Assembly (NCBI GenBank): GCA_002317435.1
Contig: DCIQ01000104.1
Span: 3,293-17,118, forward strand
DNA from: Bacteroidales bacterium UBA1722
Lineage (GTDB): Bacteria > Bacteroidota > Bacteroidia > Bacteroidales > UBA932
Reading direction: 5' to 3'
DNA: 13,826 bases
Shown: in pieces, positions 6,751 through 13,826 of the stretch
Layout of the letters: each line of letters begins with the position of its first letter
Position numbering within the stretch: position 1 is the stretch's first letter
Notes under the pieces: model-generated
Database searches by the model: none
The model's input: only the letters and a program-made list of their open reading frames with translations
Told to the model about the DNA's origin: nothing
Position numbers and translations under genes: made by a program

Positions 6751-8433
6751 ATGAAAGGAATTCCGAATACCAGCACAGAGAATTTCAGCACCATTATCGG
6801 CAATAACAAGAAATTCATAGTACCTAAATTCCAGCGTGACTATTCCTGGGATTCCGAACAATGGGATGACTTGTGGCAGGATATCGAGACGATGATAGCC
6901 AGCGGGGAAGATGACCACTATATGGGTTATCTTGTTCTGCAGACGAATGACGATAAAGAGCACTACATTATTGATGGCCAGCAGAGAATGACCACTTTGA
7001 TGATTCTGATTCTTTCCGCTATGAAGTGTATTGAATCACTTGTCCTTCAAAATATTGAAGAGAATGATAACAAGAAACGGCTGAACAGTCTGAAAGCGAT
7101 GTATATCGGAAAGGAAGACCCCGTCTCGCTGGACTATGATAATATTCTTGTATTAAATCGTCATAACTATAGATACTACAGTGACTATATAGTAAAGATG
7201 GACACATCTGTAGTGCGAAACTTAAGCATTTCCGAAAAACTTATGCGTAACTGTAGTTTGTTCTTTTATGACAAATTGAAAAATAAATATTCTACGGGTA
7301 AAGAATATGCTGAATACATTCAGACCATCGCAGACCGTCTATATTTCACTAAAATAGTAGTAAGTGATGAACTGAATGCATTCCGTGTTTTCGAAACTCT
7401 GAATGCACGCGGGGTACAACTTTCATCCTCCGACCTCCTCAAAAATTATCTTTTCTCCCTTGTAGACAAAAGAAATCCCCATGACAGCCGAATAGATTCA
7501 CTGGAACAGAAATGGGCACGGCTCACCGACATAATCAAGACAGAGAAACTACCGGAATTCATCCGCTATTATTGGAATGCCAAACATAAAACTATCCGTT
7601 CCAGCGCCGTTTTCAAGACTATCCGTTCCAATATCAAGACAGATAGGGAAGTATTCATACTCATTGAAGATATGATTAAATATGGCGATGTCTATATGGC
7701 TCTTACAGACCAATCGGATGAAATGTGGGGCACCGATGCAGAACTGAGACATCAGATAGAACTGCTTGGCATTTTCCGTCTTAAACAGGTTTATCCGGCA
7801 CTGATGTCAGCGAAACTTTGTCTGTCAGATCAGGAATTCAAACAAGTTTTGAAAGAAATATTGACGGTATGCTTCCGATATAATGTCATCTGCGACAAAA
7901 ATCCGAATGATCAGGATGTTCCTTTCAATTCATTGTCACTGAGCATACAAGATACGGGGCATGCGAATCTTGCCGTATTGGACAAGATATACATTGATGA
8001 TTCCGAGTTCGAACGCACATTTGCGGAGAAGTCTTTCCCATACAATTCACGCAATGCCAAAGTCATCCGTTATATTTTGGGCAAGATTGAACATTTTAAT
8101 GGCAGTCAGTTTATTGCGATGCCGAATGATGACAATGCGTCAATAGAGCACATACTGCCTCAGGATTTTGTTGCCAGATGGGACATTGATGAGGCACAAG
8201 GAAATAAGTTTATAGACAGACTTGGCAATATGAGCTTGTTGGAGAGAAATTTTAACAAATCTCTTCAGAATGCCATTTATCCCGATAAGTTGGCGATCTA
8301 TGCCAAATCACACTATCTTTCTTCAAATCAATTACCGGTAGATTATCCGGATGAATGGACTGCTGATACCATTATTCAACGTCAAGCAAAAATGGCTAAA
8401 GTCGCAAAAACAATATGGAGGAAGAATTATTGA
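6751..8433 (+). CDS. Fused DUF262-DUF1524 (GmrSD-like) putative type IV restriction/defence nuclease
   Basis: GmrSD-type proteins restrict incoming modified phage DNA; the related SspE senses DNA phosphorothioation. The N-terminal DUF262 half shows FQRDYSW (27-33), the nucleotide-binding/hydrolysis motif DGQQR (75-79) and FETLNARG..LSSSDLLKN (214-232). The C-terminal DUF1524 half carries an HNH-type site: EHILPQ with His467, then LGNMSLLERNFNK (491-503) with Asn493 and Asn502. All key residues look intact over 560 residues, so both halves should be active. No signal peptide is present; it is cytoplasmic. Base composition differs sharply from its neighbours: hand counts give 15/60 GC at 7141-7200 and 24/60 at 8161-8220, against 39/60 at 5881-5940 in the peptidase gene. 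That suggests horizontal transfer. It stands alone, without a recognisable methylase, phosphorothioation genes or other defence genes in view. The stop at 8433 is 31 bases before the next gene. Its target modification cannot be read from the sequence. Confidence 0.9.
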   Translation: MKGIPNTSTENFSTIIGNNKKFIVPKFQRDYSWDSEQWDDLWQDIETMIASGEDDHYMGYLVLQTNDDKEHYIIDGQQRMTTLMILILSAMKCIESLVLQNIEENDNKKRLNSLKAMYIGKEDPVSLDYDNILVLNRHNYRYYSDYIVKMDTSVVRNLSISEKLMRNCSLFFYDKLKNKYSTGKEYAEYIQTIADRLYFTKIVVSDELNAFRVFETLNARGVQLSSSDLLKNYLFSLVDKRNPHDSRIDSLEQKWARLTDIIKTEKLPEFIRYYWNAKHKTIRSSAVFKTIRSNIKTDREVFILIEDMIKYGDVYMALTDQSDEMWGTDAELRHQIELLGIFRLKQVYPALMSAKLCLSDQEFKQVLKEILTVCFRYNVICDKNPNDQDVPFNSLSLSIQDTGHANLAVLDKIYIDDSEFERTFAEKSFPYNSRNAKVIRYILGKIEHFNGSQFIAMPNDDNASIEHILPQDFVARWDIDEAQGNKFIDRLGNMSLLERNFNKSLQNAIYPDKLAIYAKSHYLSSNQLPVDYPDEWTADTIIQRQAKMAKVAKTIWRKNY

Positions 8434-8464
8434 ACCATGTAAATAAATGTCACCTCATTTATCG

Positions 8465-9499
8465 ATGAAATTCAGAACTGCACACATAACCTCCCTATTC
8501 TCCGCCATTCTGTCCCTATGGGCAGGCACTGCGGCAGGAGCGGGTTTCGCCACGGACACAGCCACATTCACCAATCCGGTGATAGCCAGGGACTGGCCCG
8601 ATCCGACCATTTGGGAAAGTAACGGTGTCTACTATTCCGCAGCTACCGGTCTGAACACCCTGCTGACCAGTCCCGATATGGTGAATTGGACAGATACCGG
8701 ACATTCACCCGTCAGCGGGGAGGCCCGCAGGGAACTGCTCGCCATATCACCGAATATCTGGGCTCCCTGTGTAACGAAGATAGATGACAGATGGGTGTTG
8801 TATATATCTCTTTTCATAGATGACGACCACTGCCGTATCGCAGTAATGGATTCATCTGTCCCCGAGGGTCCCTTTGAATGGAGAGGAGTTCTGCTTGACG
8901 GTGTACCCGATTTCGGCGTGGCCAATGCCATAGACCCGTTCACTCTCGTGGAGGGCGGACGTGTTTGGCTGTTTTTCGGAAGCCTGGAGGACGGCATCCA
9001 TCTGGTGGAACTGACTTCTGACGGTCTCAAGGTCAAGCATGGCTCTGTACCGATTCACGTGGCAGGCATCCGTCATCCGTCTGACAAGTTCCTATGCGAG
9101 GCCTATGAAGGTTCATACGTTTTCAAAAGAAACGGCTGGTGGTATTTCTTCGCATCGGAAGGCGCCTTTTACGACGGCACCTATCATCTGGTAGTAACCC
9201 GTTCCCGTGAACTGTGCGGACCATATCTGGACCGCGAAGGACATTTATTTACCGAAGGAAAAGCGAAACCGATACTTTCCTCCAGGCCGGGCGATCATTT
9301 CACCGGACCCGGTCACAACGGCGACATTTTCACCACATCCGACGGCAGAACATATATGTTCTATCACTCGCATGTGGAGGGAGCTCCATCCGGTGCCCGC
9401 CACACCCTTCTCCAGCAGGTATTCTGGGACGAGGAAGGATGGCCCTATTTTAAAGGAGGAGCTCCGGCAGAGGTGGAATTATCACCGGACTGCGACTGA
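8465..9499 (+). CDS. Secreted GH43-type glycoside hydrolase (arabinanase/arabinofuranosidase/xylosidase-like)
   Basis: GH43 enzymes are inverting five-bladed beta-propeller glycosidases acting on arabinan, xylan or related chains. Counting from the ATG at 8465, the signal peptide covers about residues 1-27 (MKFRTAHITSLFSAILSLWAG). The three expected acids are visible: Asp46 in RDWPDPTIW (base), Asp157 in NAIDPF (pKa modulator) and Glu215 in EAYEGSYVFKRNGWWY (acid). GPGHNG (281-286) supplies the conserved His284 near the propeller axis. At 344 residues it is a single catalytic domain with no binding module. An in-frame ATG at 8447 would add six residues (MSPHLS) before the natural signal-peptide start, so I prefer 8465. 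No promoter is visible in the 31 bases after the DUF262-DUF1524 gene, so it may be read from that gene's transcript. It is followed 20 bases later by the 993-residue putative glycosidase. Substrate specificity within GH43 is not predictable. Confidence 0.87.
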   Translation: MKFRTAHITSLFSAILSLWAGTAAGAGFATDTATFTNPVIARDWPDPTIWESNGVYYSAATGLNTLLTSPDMVNWTDTGHSPVSGEARRELLAISPNIWAPCVTKIDDRWVLYISLFIDDDHCRIAVMDSSVPEGPFEWRGVLLDGVPDFGVANAIDPFTLVEGGRVWLFFGSLEDGIHLVELTSDGLKVKHGSVPIHVAGIRHPSDKFLCEAYEGSYVFKRNGWWYFFASEGAFYDGTYHLVVTRSRELCGPYLDREGHLFTEGKAKPILSSRPGDHFTGPGHNGDIFTTSDGRTYMFYHSHVEGAPSGARHTLLQQVFWDEEGWPYFKGGAPAEVELSPDCD

Positions 9500-9519
9500 T
9501 ACATGATTACTAAATATAT

Positions 9520-12501
9520 ATGATAAAGAATATTTTCATCATCCTGCTGTCATTATCAGCCATTACCGGGAATGCGACCACGCACATCCTCCCTTCTGAA
9601 CAGATATACGGAACAGGGATGTGGAATGCCGATTCGCTCGGGAATCACCGCATCGTGGTGCACGTGGACCGCAGTGCGGATGCCGTGCTGGCCAGTCTCG
9701 ACTGGAGACGGCGCGACAGGAATCCCGAACTGAAGGAACTGCTGGTGATAGATGCGGCCACAGGACAGCGTATCACGAACGTATGTCGGCTCACCTGCAC
9801 ACGGGAGCACGGAGACATCGCCTTCCAGCCCGTCACCGCCCCGGGGGACTATTACATCTACTACCTGAGGAATCACAATACCGCTTCCAGAGCATATCCA
9901 CAGGCCACCTACTACCCTTACGAAGAGACTGCCGACCCGGTCTGGCTGAAAAAGAACAAGCTCACCGGAGGACGGATCCCGTCCCTCCCCTCCGCGGCAC
10001 TGGTACAATATCAGTCCGTCGATGAATTCAACAGCTTCTATCCCATGGAAGTCATCGCCACCGCTGAAGAGACTGCCTCGGCGGCCGCGTCCGACCCCGA
10101 TGCGGAATACATCATCTTCACCGAAGACCGGAAGTTCCCGGTCAGGATGGCTGAAGACCTCCCGTACAGATGGATTGCCCGAAGGGCAAAAGACACCTTC
10201 TCCGGTACTGCCGACCGGGGGGAATATTACTGCTTCCAGGTCTGCGTATGGGCCGTCCGCTCCAAAGTGGACTCCCTGAAGGTAGAGTTCGGCGCCCTCA
10301 CCGATGAGAAGACCGGAGGATGCATCCCCGCATCCGCCTTCACCTGTTTCAACACCGGCGGGACCGACGTGACCGGTAATGTCTTCGACAAGATTTGCAG
10401 TGTCCCCAAGGGAAGGATCCAGCCCCTCTGGGTGGGTGCCATGGTGCCGGAACGATTGCCGTCAGGCACATATAAAGGACATCTGACCGTCTCCGCATCG
10501 AACGCGGAGGCCCGGACTGTCGAAGTGGCGCTCACGGTCACGGACCATCTGATGGCCGACCACGGGGACAGCGAACCGTGGCGGCACTCCCGTCTGCGCT
10601 GGCTGAATTCACAGACAGGTTCCGATGAAGAAGTGGTATCGCCGTACACTCCTGTGGAAGTGAAAGGGAGCACACTTTCCATCCTCGGACGTGACGTCAC
10701 CATCGGTCACGACGGACTGCCGGAACAGATAGGCAGCTATTTCGAAGAGACGGTCACTTCCATCGGCGCTGCCAGACGCGATATCCTGGCCGGGCCCATG
10801 GCTCTTTCAGCAGGAGGCGGAGAGTGGGAGAACCTCACCTTCGTCTTCACGGGAAGAAAACCGGGTGAAGTGACTTGGAAAGCCACCGGCCGGAATGACA
10901 TTTTCATTATGGAGACAGAAGGGAAACTGGAGGCTGACGGATTTATCTCCTGCCATATCGACCTTATCGCCACCAAGGATGCGGAAGTGGAGGACATCTC
11001 TCTCAGTGCCCGGCTGTCTCCCGGCATAGCCCGCTATATGATGGGACTCGGAGAAAAGGGCGGATATGCGCACGACATAGACTGGAAATGGGATGTACGG
11101 AAGAATCAGGATGCCATCTGGGCCGGAGACGTAAATGCCGGACTCCAGCTGAGATTCTATGACGATCGGTACGAACGTCCTCTGAACACCAACTTCTATC
11201 ATCAGAAACCACTTGTAATGCCCGCTTCCTGGTGCAACTCCGGAAAAGGGGGAATCACGCTCGACACCGCTTCCGGACACATTCGGGCCTACAGCGGAAG
11301 CAGGACCGTATCGAAGGGAGAACGCCTCTGCTACAGGTTCGACGTGCTCGTCACCCCTTTCCGCCCGATAGACACGGAAAAGCAGTGGCACGACAGGTAT
11401 TTCCACAAATATGAGTTCCCGGATAACGTAAAAGCATACGGTGCGTCCGTCGTGAACGTCCACCACGCCACGCAGATCAATCCGTATATAAACTATCCGT
11501 ACCTGCGACCGCAGCAGATGAAAGCCTATGCCGACGCCGTGCACGCCCTCGGGATGAAATTCAAGATTTACAACACCGTACGCGAGCTTTCCAACCACGC
11601 CGCCGAACTTTTCGCCCTGAAAAGTCTCGGGGACGAGATATTCTCTTCCGGTACCGGCGGCGGCTACTCGTGGCTGCAGGAACATCTCGAACAGGATTAT
11701 ATAGCCGCCTGGTTCTCCACTCCGGTCAAATGCGCGGCCATCATAAATACCGGTGTCTCCAGATGGCACAACTACTACATGGAAGGACTCGACTGGCTGG
11801 TACGGAACGTGGGTATCGACGGCCTGTACATAGATGACCTCGCATTCGACAGAATGTCCATGAAACGCATCAGGAAGATACTTTCCGCGTCAAATCCCGG
11901 AGCGCTCATCGACCTCCATTCCTGCAATCAGTTCAACCCGAGAGACGGTTTCGCCAACAGCGCGAATCTCTATCTGGAACACTTCCCGTATATAGACCGC
12001 CTTTGGTTCGGCGAGAACTTCGACTATGACAGCCCCGCAGACTTCTATCTCATAGAACTGAGCGGCATACCTTTCGGTCTGATGAGCGAAATGCTTCAGG
12101 ACGGAGGCAACAAATGGCGTGGAATGCTCTACGGGATGACCGCCAGAATGCCATCCGTCGACAACCTTCCCATCTGGAAACTGTGGGATGAATTCGGGAT
12201 GAAAGGATGCGATATGATAGGATACTGGTCAAGTTCCTGCCCCGTCCGGACCGACAGCGAAAACACATACGCCACCGTTTACAAGCGTCGGGACGGCCGT
12301 ACCCTGATCAGCGTCGCCACCTGGGCCGACACTGACGACCGGACAGTATTGGACATCGACTGGAAGGCACTGGGTCTGGACAGCACCGGAGCAGTCCTCT
12401 ACGCCCCGGCCATAGACCTCTTCCAGGAGGAACATTCCTGGAAACCCGGAGAAACCATCATCGTCCCGAAAGGACGCGGATGGCTGATAGAAATAAAATA
12501 A
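9520..12501 (+). CDS. Large secreted putative glycoside hydrolase with GH123/DUF4091-like N-terminal region (DUF6067-like)
   Basis: This 993-residue protein starts with a signal peptide (MIKNIFIILLSLSAITGNA). Residues about 225-345 resemble the beta-sandwich that precedes GH123/DUF4091 catalytic domains (RGEYYCFQVCVWA; PERLPSGTYKGHLTV). A long middle beta-rich region (about 375-615) includes MGLGEKGGYAHDIDWKWDVRKNQD, which I associate with the Bacteroidota DUF6067 group from memory. The C-terminal part (about 640-905) reads like a (beta/alpha)8 glycosidase barrel: HALGMKFKIYNTVREL, VGIDGLYIDDLAFD with Asp767, Asp772 and Asp773, LIDLHSC (Asp798), and WFGENFDYD with Glu832 as candidate catalytic residues. 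A small beta domain ends the protein. The reaction and sugar are unknown; a periplasmic exo-glycosidase is the best guess. It follows the GH43 gene by 20 bases in the same operon and is followed 12 bases later by a small unknown gene. The family name is moderately sure, the hydrolase assignment more so. Confidence 0.72.
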   Translation: MIKNIFIILLSLSAITGNATTHILPSEQIYGTGMWNADSLGNHRIVVHVDRSADAVLASLDWRRRDRNPELKELLVIDAATGQRITNVCRLTCTREHGDIAFQPVTAPGDYYIYYLRNHNTASRAYPQATYYPYEETADPVWLKKNKLTGGRIPSLPSAALVQYQSVDEFNSFYPMEVIATAEETASAAASDPDAEYIIFTEDRKFPVRMAEDLPYRWIARRAKDTFSGTADRGEYYCFQVCVWAVRSKVDSLKVEFGALTDEKTGGCIPASAFTCFNTGGTDVTGNVFDKICSVPKGRIQPLWVGAMVPERLPSGTYKGHLTVSASNAEARTVEVALTVTDHLMADHGDSEPWRHSRLRWLNSQTGSDEEVVSPYTPVEVKGSTLSILGRDVTIGHDGLPEQIGSYFEETVTSIGAARRDILAGPMALSAGGGEWENLTFVFTGRKPGEVTWKATGRNDIFIMETEGKLEADGFISCHIDLIATKDAEVEDISLSARLSPGIARYMMGLGEKGGYAHDIDWKWDVRKNQDAIWAGDVNAGLQLRFYDDRYERPLNTNFYHQKPLVMPASWCNSGKGGITLDTASGHIRAYSGSRTVSKGERLCYRFDVLVTPFRPIDTEKQWHDRYFHKYEFPDNVKAYGASVVNVHHATQINPYINYPYLRPQQMKAYADAVHALGMKFKIYNTVRELSNHAAELFALKSLGDEIFSSGTGGGYSWLQEHLEQDYIAAWFSTPVKCAAIINTGVSRWHNYYMEGLDWLVRNVGIDGLYIDDLAFDRMSMKRIRKILSASNPGALIDLHSCNQFNPRDGFANSANLYLEHFPYIDRLWFGENFDYDSPADFYLIELSGIPFGLMSEMLQDGGNKWRGMLYGMTARMPSVDNLPIWKLWDEFGMKGCDMIGYWSSSCPVRTDSENTYATVYKRRDGRTLISVATWADTDDRTVLDIDWKALGLDSTGAVLYAPAIDLFQEEHSWKPGETIIVPKGRGWLIEIK

Positions 12502-12513
12502 TTCACCATAAAA

Positions 12514-13017
12514 ATGAGAAAAGTACTCTCCAAAAAAGCAGGAGCCACATTTCTGCTGGAAACATCAAACATAACCTCTGCCGTCCGCAAGGATGGCATC
12601 GAAATCATCTTCAAGGTACAGGCCGGCATCTATGTGATCCTCACCTTATGTCGTACTGACACAGGAAAAGGTGTACTGTTCGCCAACTGGGGCACATACT
12701 TCAACAGATTGACGAATCCGCAGTCCCAGCTGCCGAAACTGGAAAAATGCTGTCCTGCACTGTATCGCATCCTGATAGGCGAGGATCCGGACGGAGTCTA
12801 TGAAATGAGCATGGGACAGCCGGAAGATAACCGCATCCACGGTTTCGGACTTGACGTCACCCTCCCCGAAAATTTTTCTCTGCTCTTCTGTCTTGACCGG
12901 AACATGCCCTCCAAGATTACCCTCATGTTCGACAAGATGCTGAAGATATATAACGAATTGGTGAAAAATCCACCCTTCCCCGCCTGGGAATATGGTTTGG
13001 ATGATGTCTGGGAGTGA
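12514..13017 (+). CDS. Hypothetical cytoplasmic protein, 167 residues
   Basis: I do not recognise this protein. The ATG lies 12 bases after the stop of the 993-residue glycosidase gene, and codon use resembles its neighbours, so it is probably a real gene and the last of that operon. It has no signal peptide or membrane segment. The sequence mixes charged and beta-prone stretches: DGIEIIFKVQAGIYVILTL (27-45) and HGFGLDVTLPENFSLLFCL (109-127), with a helical end (KITLMFDKMLKIYNELVK) and an acidic tail (YGLDDVWE). There are four cysteines (46, 79, 80, 126) in no known metal-site spacing. A cytoplasmic protein at the end of a secreted-enzyme operon is unusual. The pattern of short strands, then a helix with an acidic tail, would also suit a small binding or immunity-type protein, but that is only a guess. 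Confidence 0.7.
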   Translation: MRKVLSKKAGATFLLETSNITSAVRKDGIEIIFKVQAGIYVILTLCRTDTGKGVLFANWGTYFNRLTNPQSQLPKLEKCCPALYRILIGEDPDGVYEMSMGQPEDNRIHGFGLDVTLPENFSLLFCLDRNMPSKITLMFDKMLKIYNELVKNPPFPAWEYGLDDVWE

Positions 13018-13102
13018 ACCGGCGACCAGCCGCAATCACCGCCCGGAGGACTTGAAAGTAGAGTGAAATACCTGCGATAACTATTTGAAACACAAAAATC
13101 AA

Positions 13103-13110
13103 TATATTTG
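13103..13110 (+). promoter_or_regulatory. TAnnTTTG -7 element for the ribokinase gene
   Basis: TATATTTG is an exact consensus match and is followed by CG, making the 10-mer TATATTTGCG identical to the one driving the DUF1080/GH127 operon. It is 24 bases before the ATG at 13135. A TTTG at 13084-13087 could be the -33 element, though the 15-base spacing is shorter than usual. It marks the kinase as a separate transcription unit. Confidence 0.65.
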
Positions 13111-13134
13111 CGAAACTTAAATTGAAATACAATT

Positions 13135-13826
13135 ATGAGTACTGACAGTAAAATAGTCGTCATCGGAAGCAGCAATACCGATATGATAGTCAAGTCCGAT
13201 CATCTTCCGTTACCGGGAGAGACTGTGGTCGGAGGGAAATTTTTCACCGCCCCCGGAGGCAAAGGAGCCAATCAGGCAGTGGCGGCGGCCCGGCTTGGCG
13301 GAGACGTATCTTTCGTAGCCAAGGTGGGCAAGGACCAGTTCGGTGATGCCGCCATCGAAAATTACAGTAAAGAAGGGATGGACACCCGGTACGTTACCAG
13401 AAGCGCCGGCTCCGCATCCGGTGTAGCCCTTATTCTGGTGGACGGGAAAGGCGAGAATTCGATAGCCGTGGCGTCAGGGGCGAATGCCGACCTTTCAAAA
13501 GATGATATCGACGCCGCCGCAGAACAGATAAAAAACGCTTCAATCGTTTTGATGCAGCTGGAATCACCTGTGGACACGGTGCTTTATGCAGCCAAGATGG
13601 CTGCGGAAAGAGGAGCCATGGTGGTTCTGAACCCGGCTCCGGCCGCTCCGATTCCGGAAGAGATGTACAGATATCTCTATGCCGTGACGCCTAACGAGAC
13701 GGAAAGTGAGATCCTTACCGGAGTAAAAGTGGAGGATGAAGCATCCGCACTGAAGGCATCTGAAGTATTCATCAGCAGAGGCGTAAAGAAAGTGGTCATC
13801 ACGCTCGGTTCGAAAGGAGCCTTCGT
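13135..13826 (+). CDS. rbsK: Ribokinase-family sugar kinase (PfkB fold), N-terminal part
   Basis: Ribokinase phosphorylates ribose (or a similar pentose) at O5 with ATP in the cytoplasm. The visible 230 codons cover most of the protein; the catalytic Asp motif near the C-terminus lies beyond the window edge. Seen are the substrate-binding start IVVIGSSNTDMIV (7-19, with Asn14 and Asp16), the PfkB signature region APGGKGANQAVAAARLGG (39-56), KVGKDQFGD (63-71), TPNETE (185-190) and LGSKGAF (224-230), which precedes the ATP site. The gene has its own TATATTTG promoter and is separated from the preceding small gene by 117 bases. The context of secreted furanosidase-type enzymes suggests it may phosphorylate a sugar they release. 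The subfamily (ribose against another furanose sugar) cannot be settled from this fragment. Confidence 0.92.
   Translation, partial: MSTDSKIVVIGSSNTDMIVKSDHLPLPGETVVGGKFFTAPGGKGANQAVAAARLGGDVSFVAKVGKDQFGDAAIENYSKEGMDTRYVTRSAGSASGVALILVDGKGENSIAVASGANADLSKDDIDAAAEQIKNASIVLMQLESPVDTVLYAAKMAAERGAMVVLNPAPAAPIPEEMYRYLYAVTPNETESEILTGVKVEDEASALKASEVFISRGVKKVVITLGSKGAF

Noticed and set aside
6712..6963. 83-codon minus-strand open frame overlapping the nuclease promoter
   Set aside because: It covers the start of the DUF262 coding region in antisense, with no promoter element and no similarity to a known antitoxin or regulator.
10807..11769. 320-codon minus-strand open frame
   Set aside because: It is antisense to the 993-residue glycosidase gene, without start context or motifs.

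Overview
The window looks like Bacteroidota chromosome, most likely order Bacteroidales. The reasons are cell-surface lipoprotein and periplasmic carbohydrate-active enzymes in back-to-back operons, TAnnTTTG-type -7 promoter elements (the Bacteroidota sigma-ABfr consensus) in front of several genes, and start codons with no evident Shine-Dalgarno sequence. Family assignments rest on motifs read by eye; no database search was possible.

Layout. Positions 1-902 (minus) hold the N-terminal part of the Hsp90 chaperone htpG, cut by the window edge. A hairpin at 961-995 separates it from a two-gene minus-strand operon, transcribed 4717 to 1020. That operon encodes a lipoprotein fusing a DUF1080 domain to a serine beta-lactamase-like hydrolase, then a lipoprotein GH127/DUF1680 glycosidase with its cysteine/zinc-type active site intact. 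A divergent promoter region (about 4718-4796) drives a secreted C69-family dipeptidase on the plus strand (4797-6371). About 380 bases without a gene follow, with an unusual inverted-repeat cluster. Next is an AT-rich gene (6751-8433) for a fused DUF262-DUF1524 (GmrSD-like) putative type IV restriction/phage-defence nuclease, with its own promoter embedded in direct repeats. After it come a secreted GH43-type glycosidase (8465-9499), a 993-residue secreted putative glycoside hydrolase with a GH123/DUF4091-like N-terminal region (9520-12501), a 167-residue cytoplasmic protein I do not recognise (12514-13017), and the first 230 codons of a ribokinase-family sugar kinase (rbsK-like, from 13135) behind its own promoter.

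How the genes may work together (inference): GH127, GH43, the large putative glycosidase, the DUF1080/esterase-like lipoprotein and a pentose-type kinase fit breakdown of a furanose-rich (arabinose-like) plant or microbial glycan, with removal of modifying groups and intracellular phosphorylation of a released sugar. No SusC/SusD pair, sensor or transporter is in view, so this is at best part of a polysaccharide utilisation locus. The DUF262-DUF1524 gene is the outlier in base composition and function and looks like a horizontally acquired defence gene. It ends only 31 bases before the GH43 start, with no promoter visible between them, so it may now be read through into the glycosidase genes.
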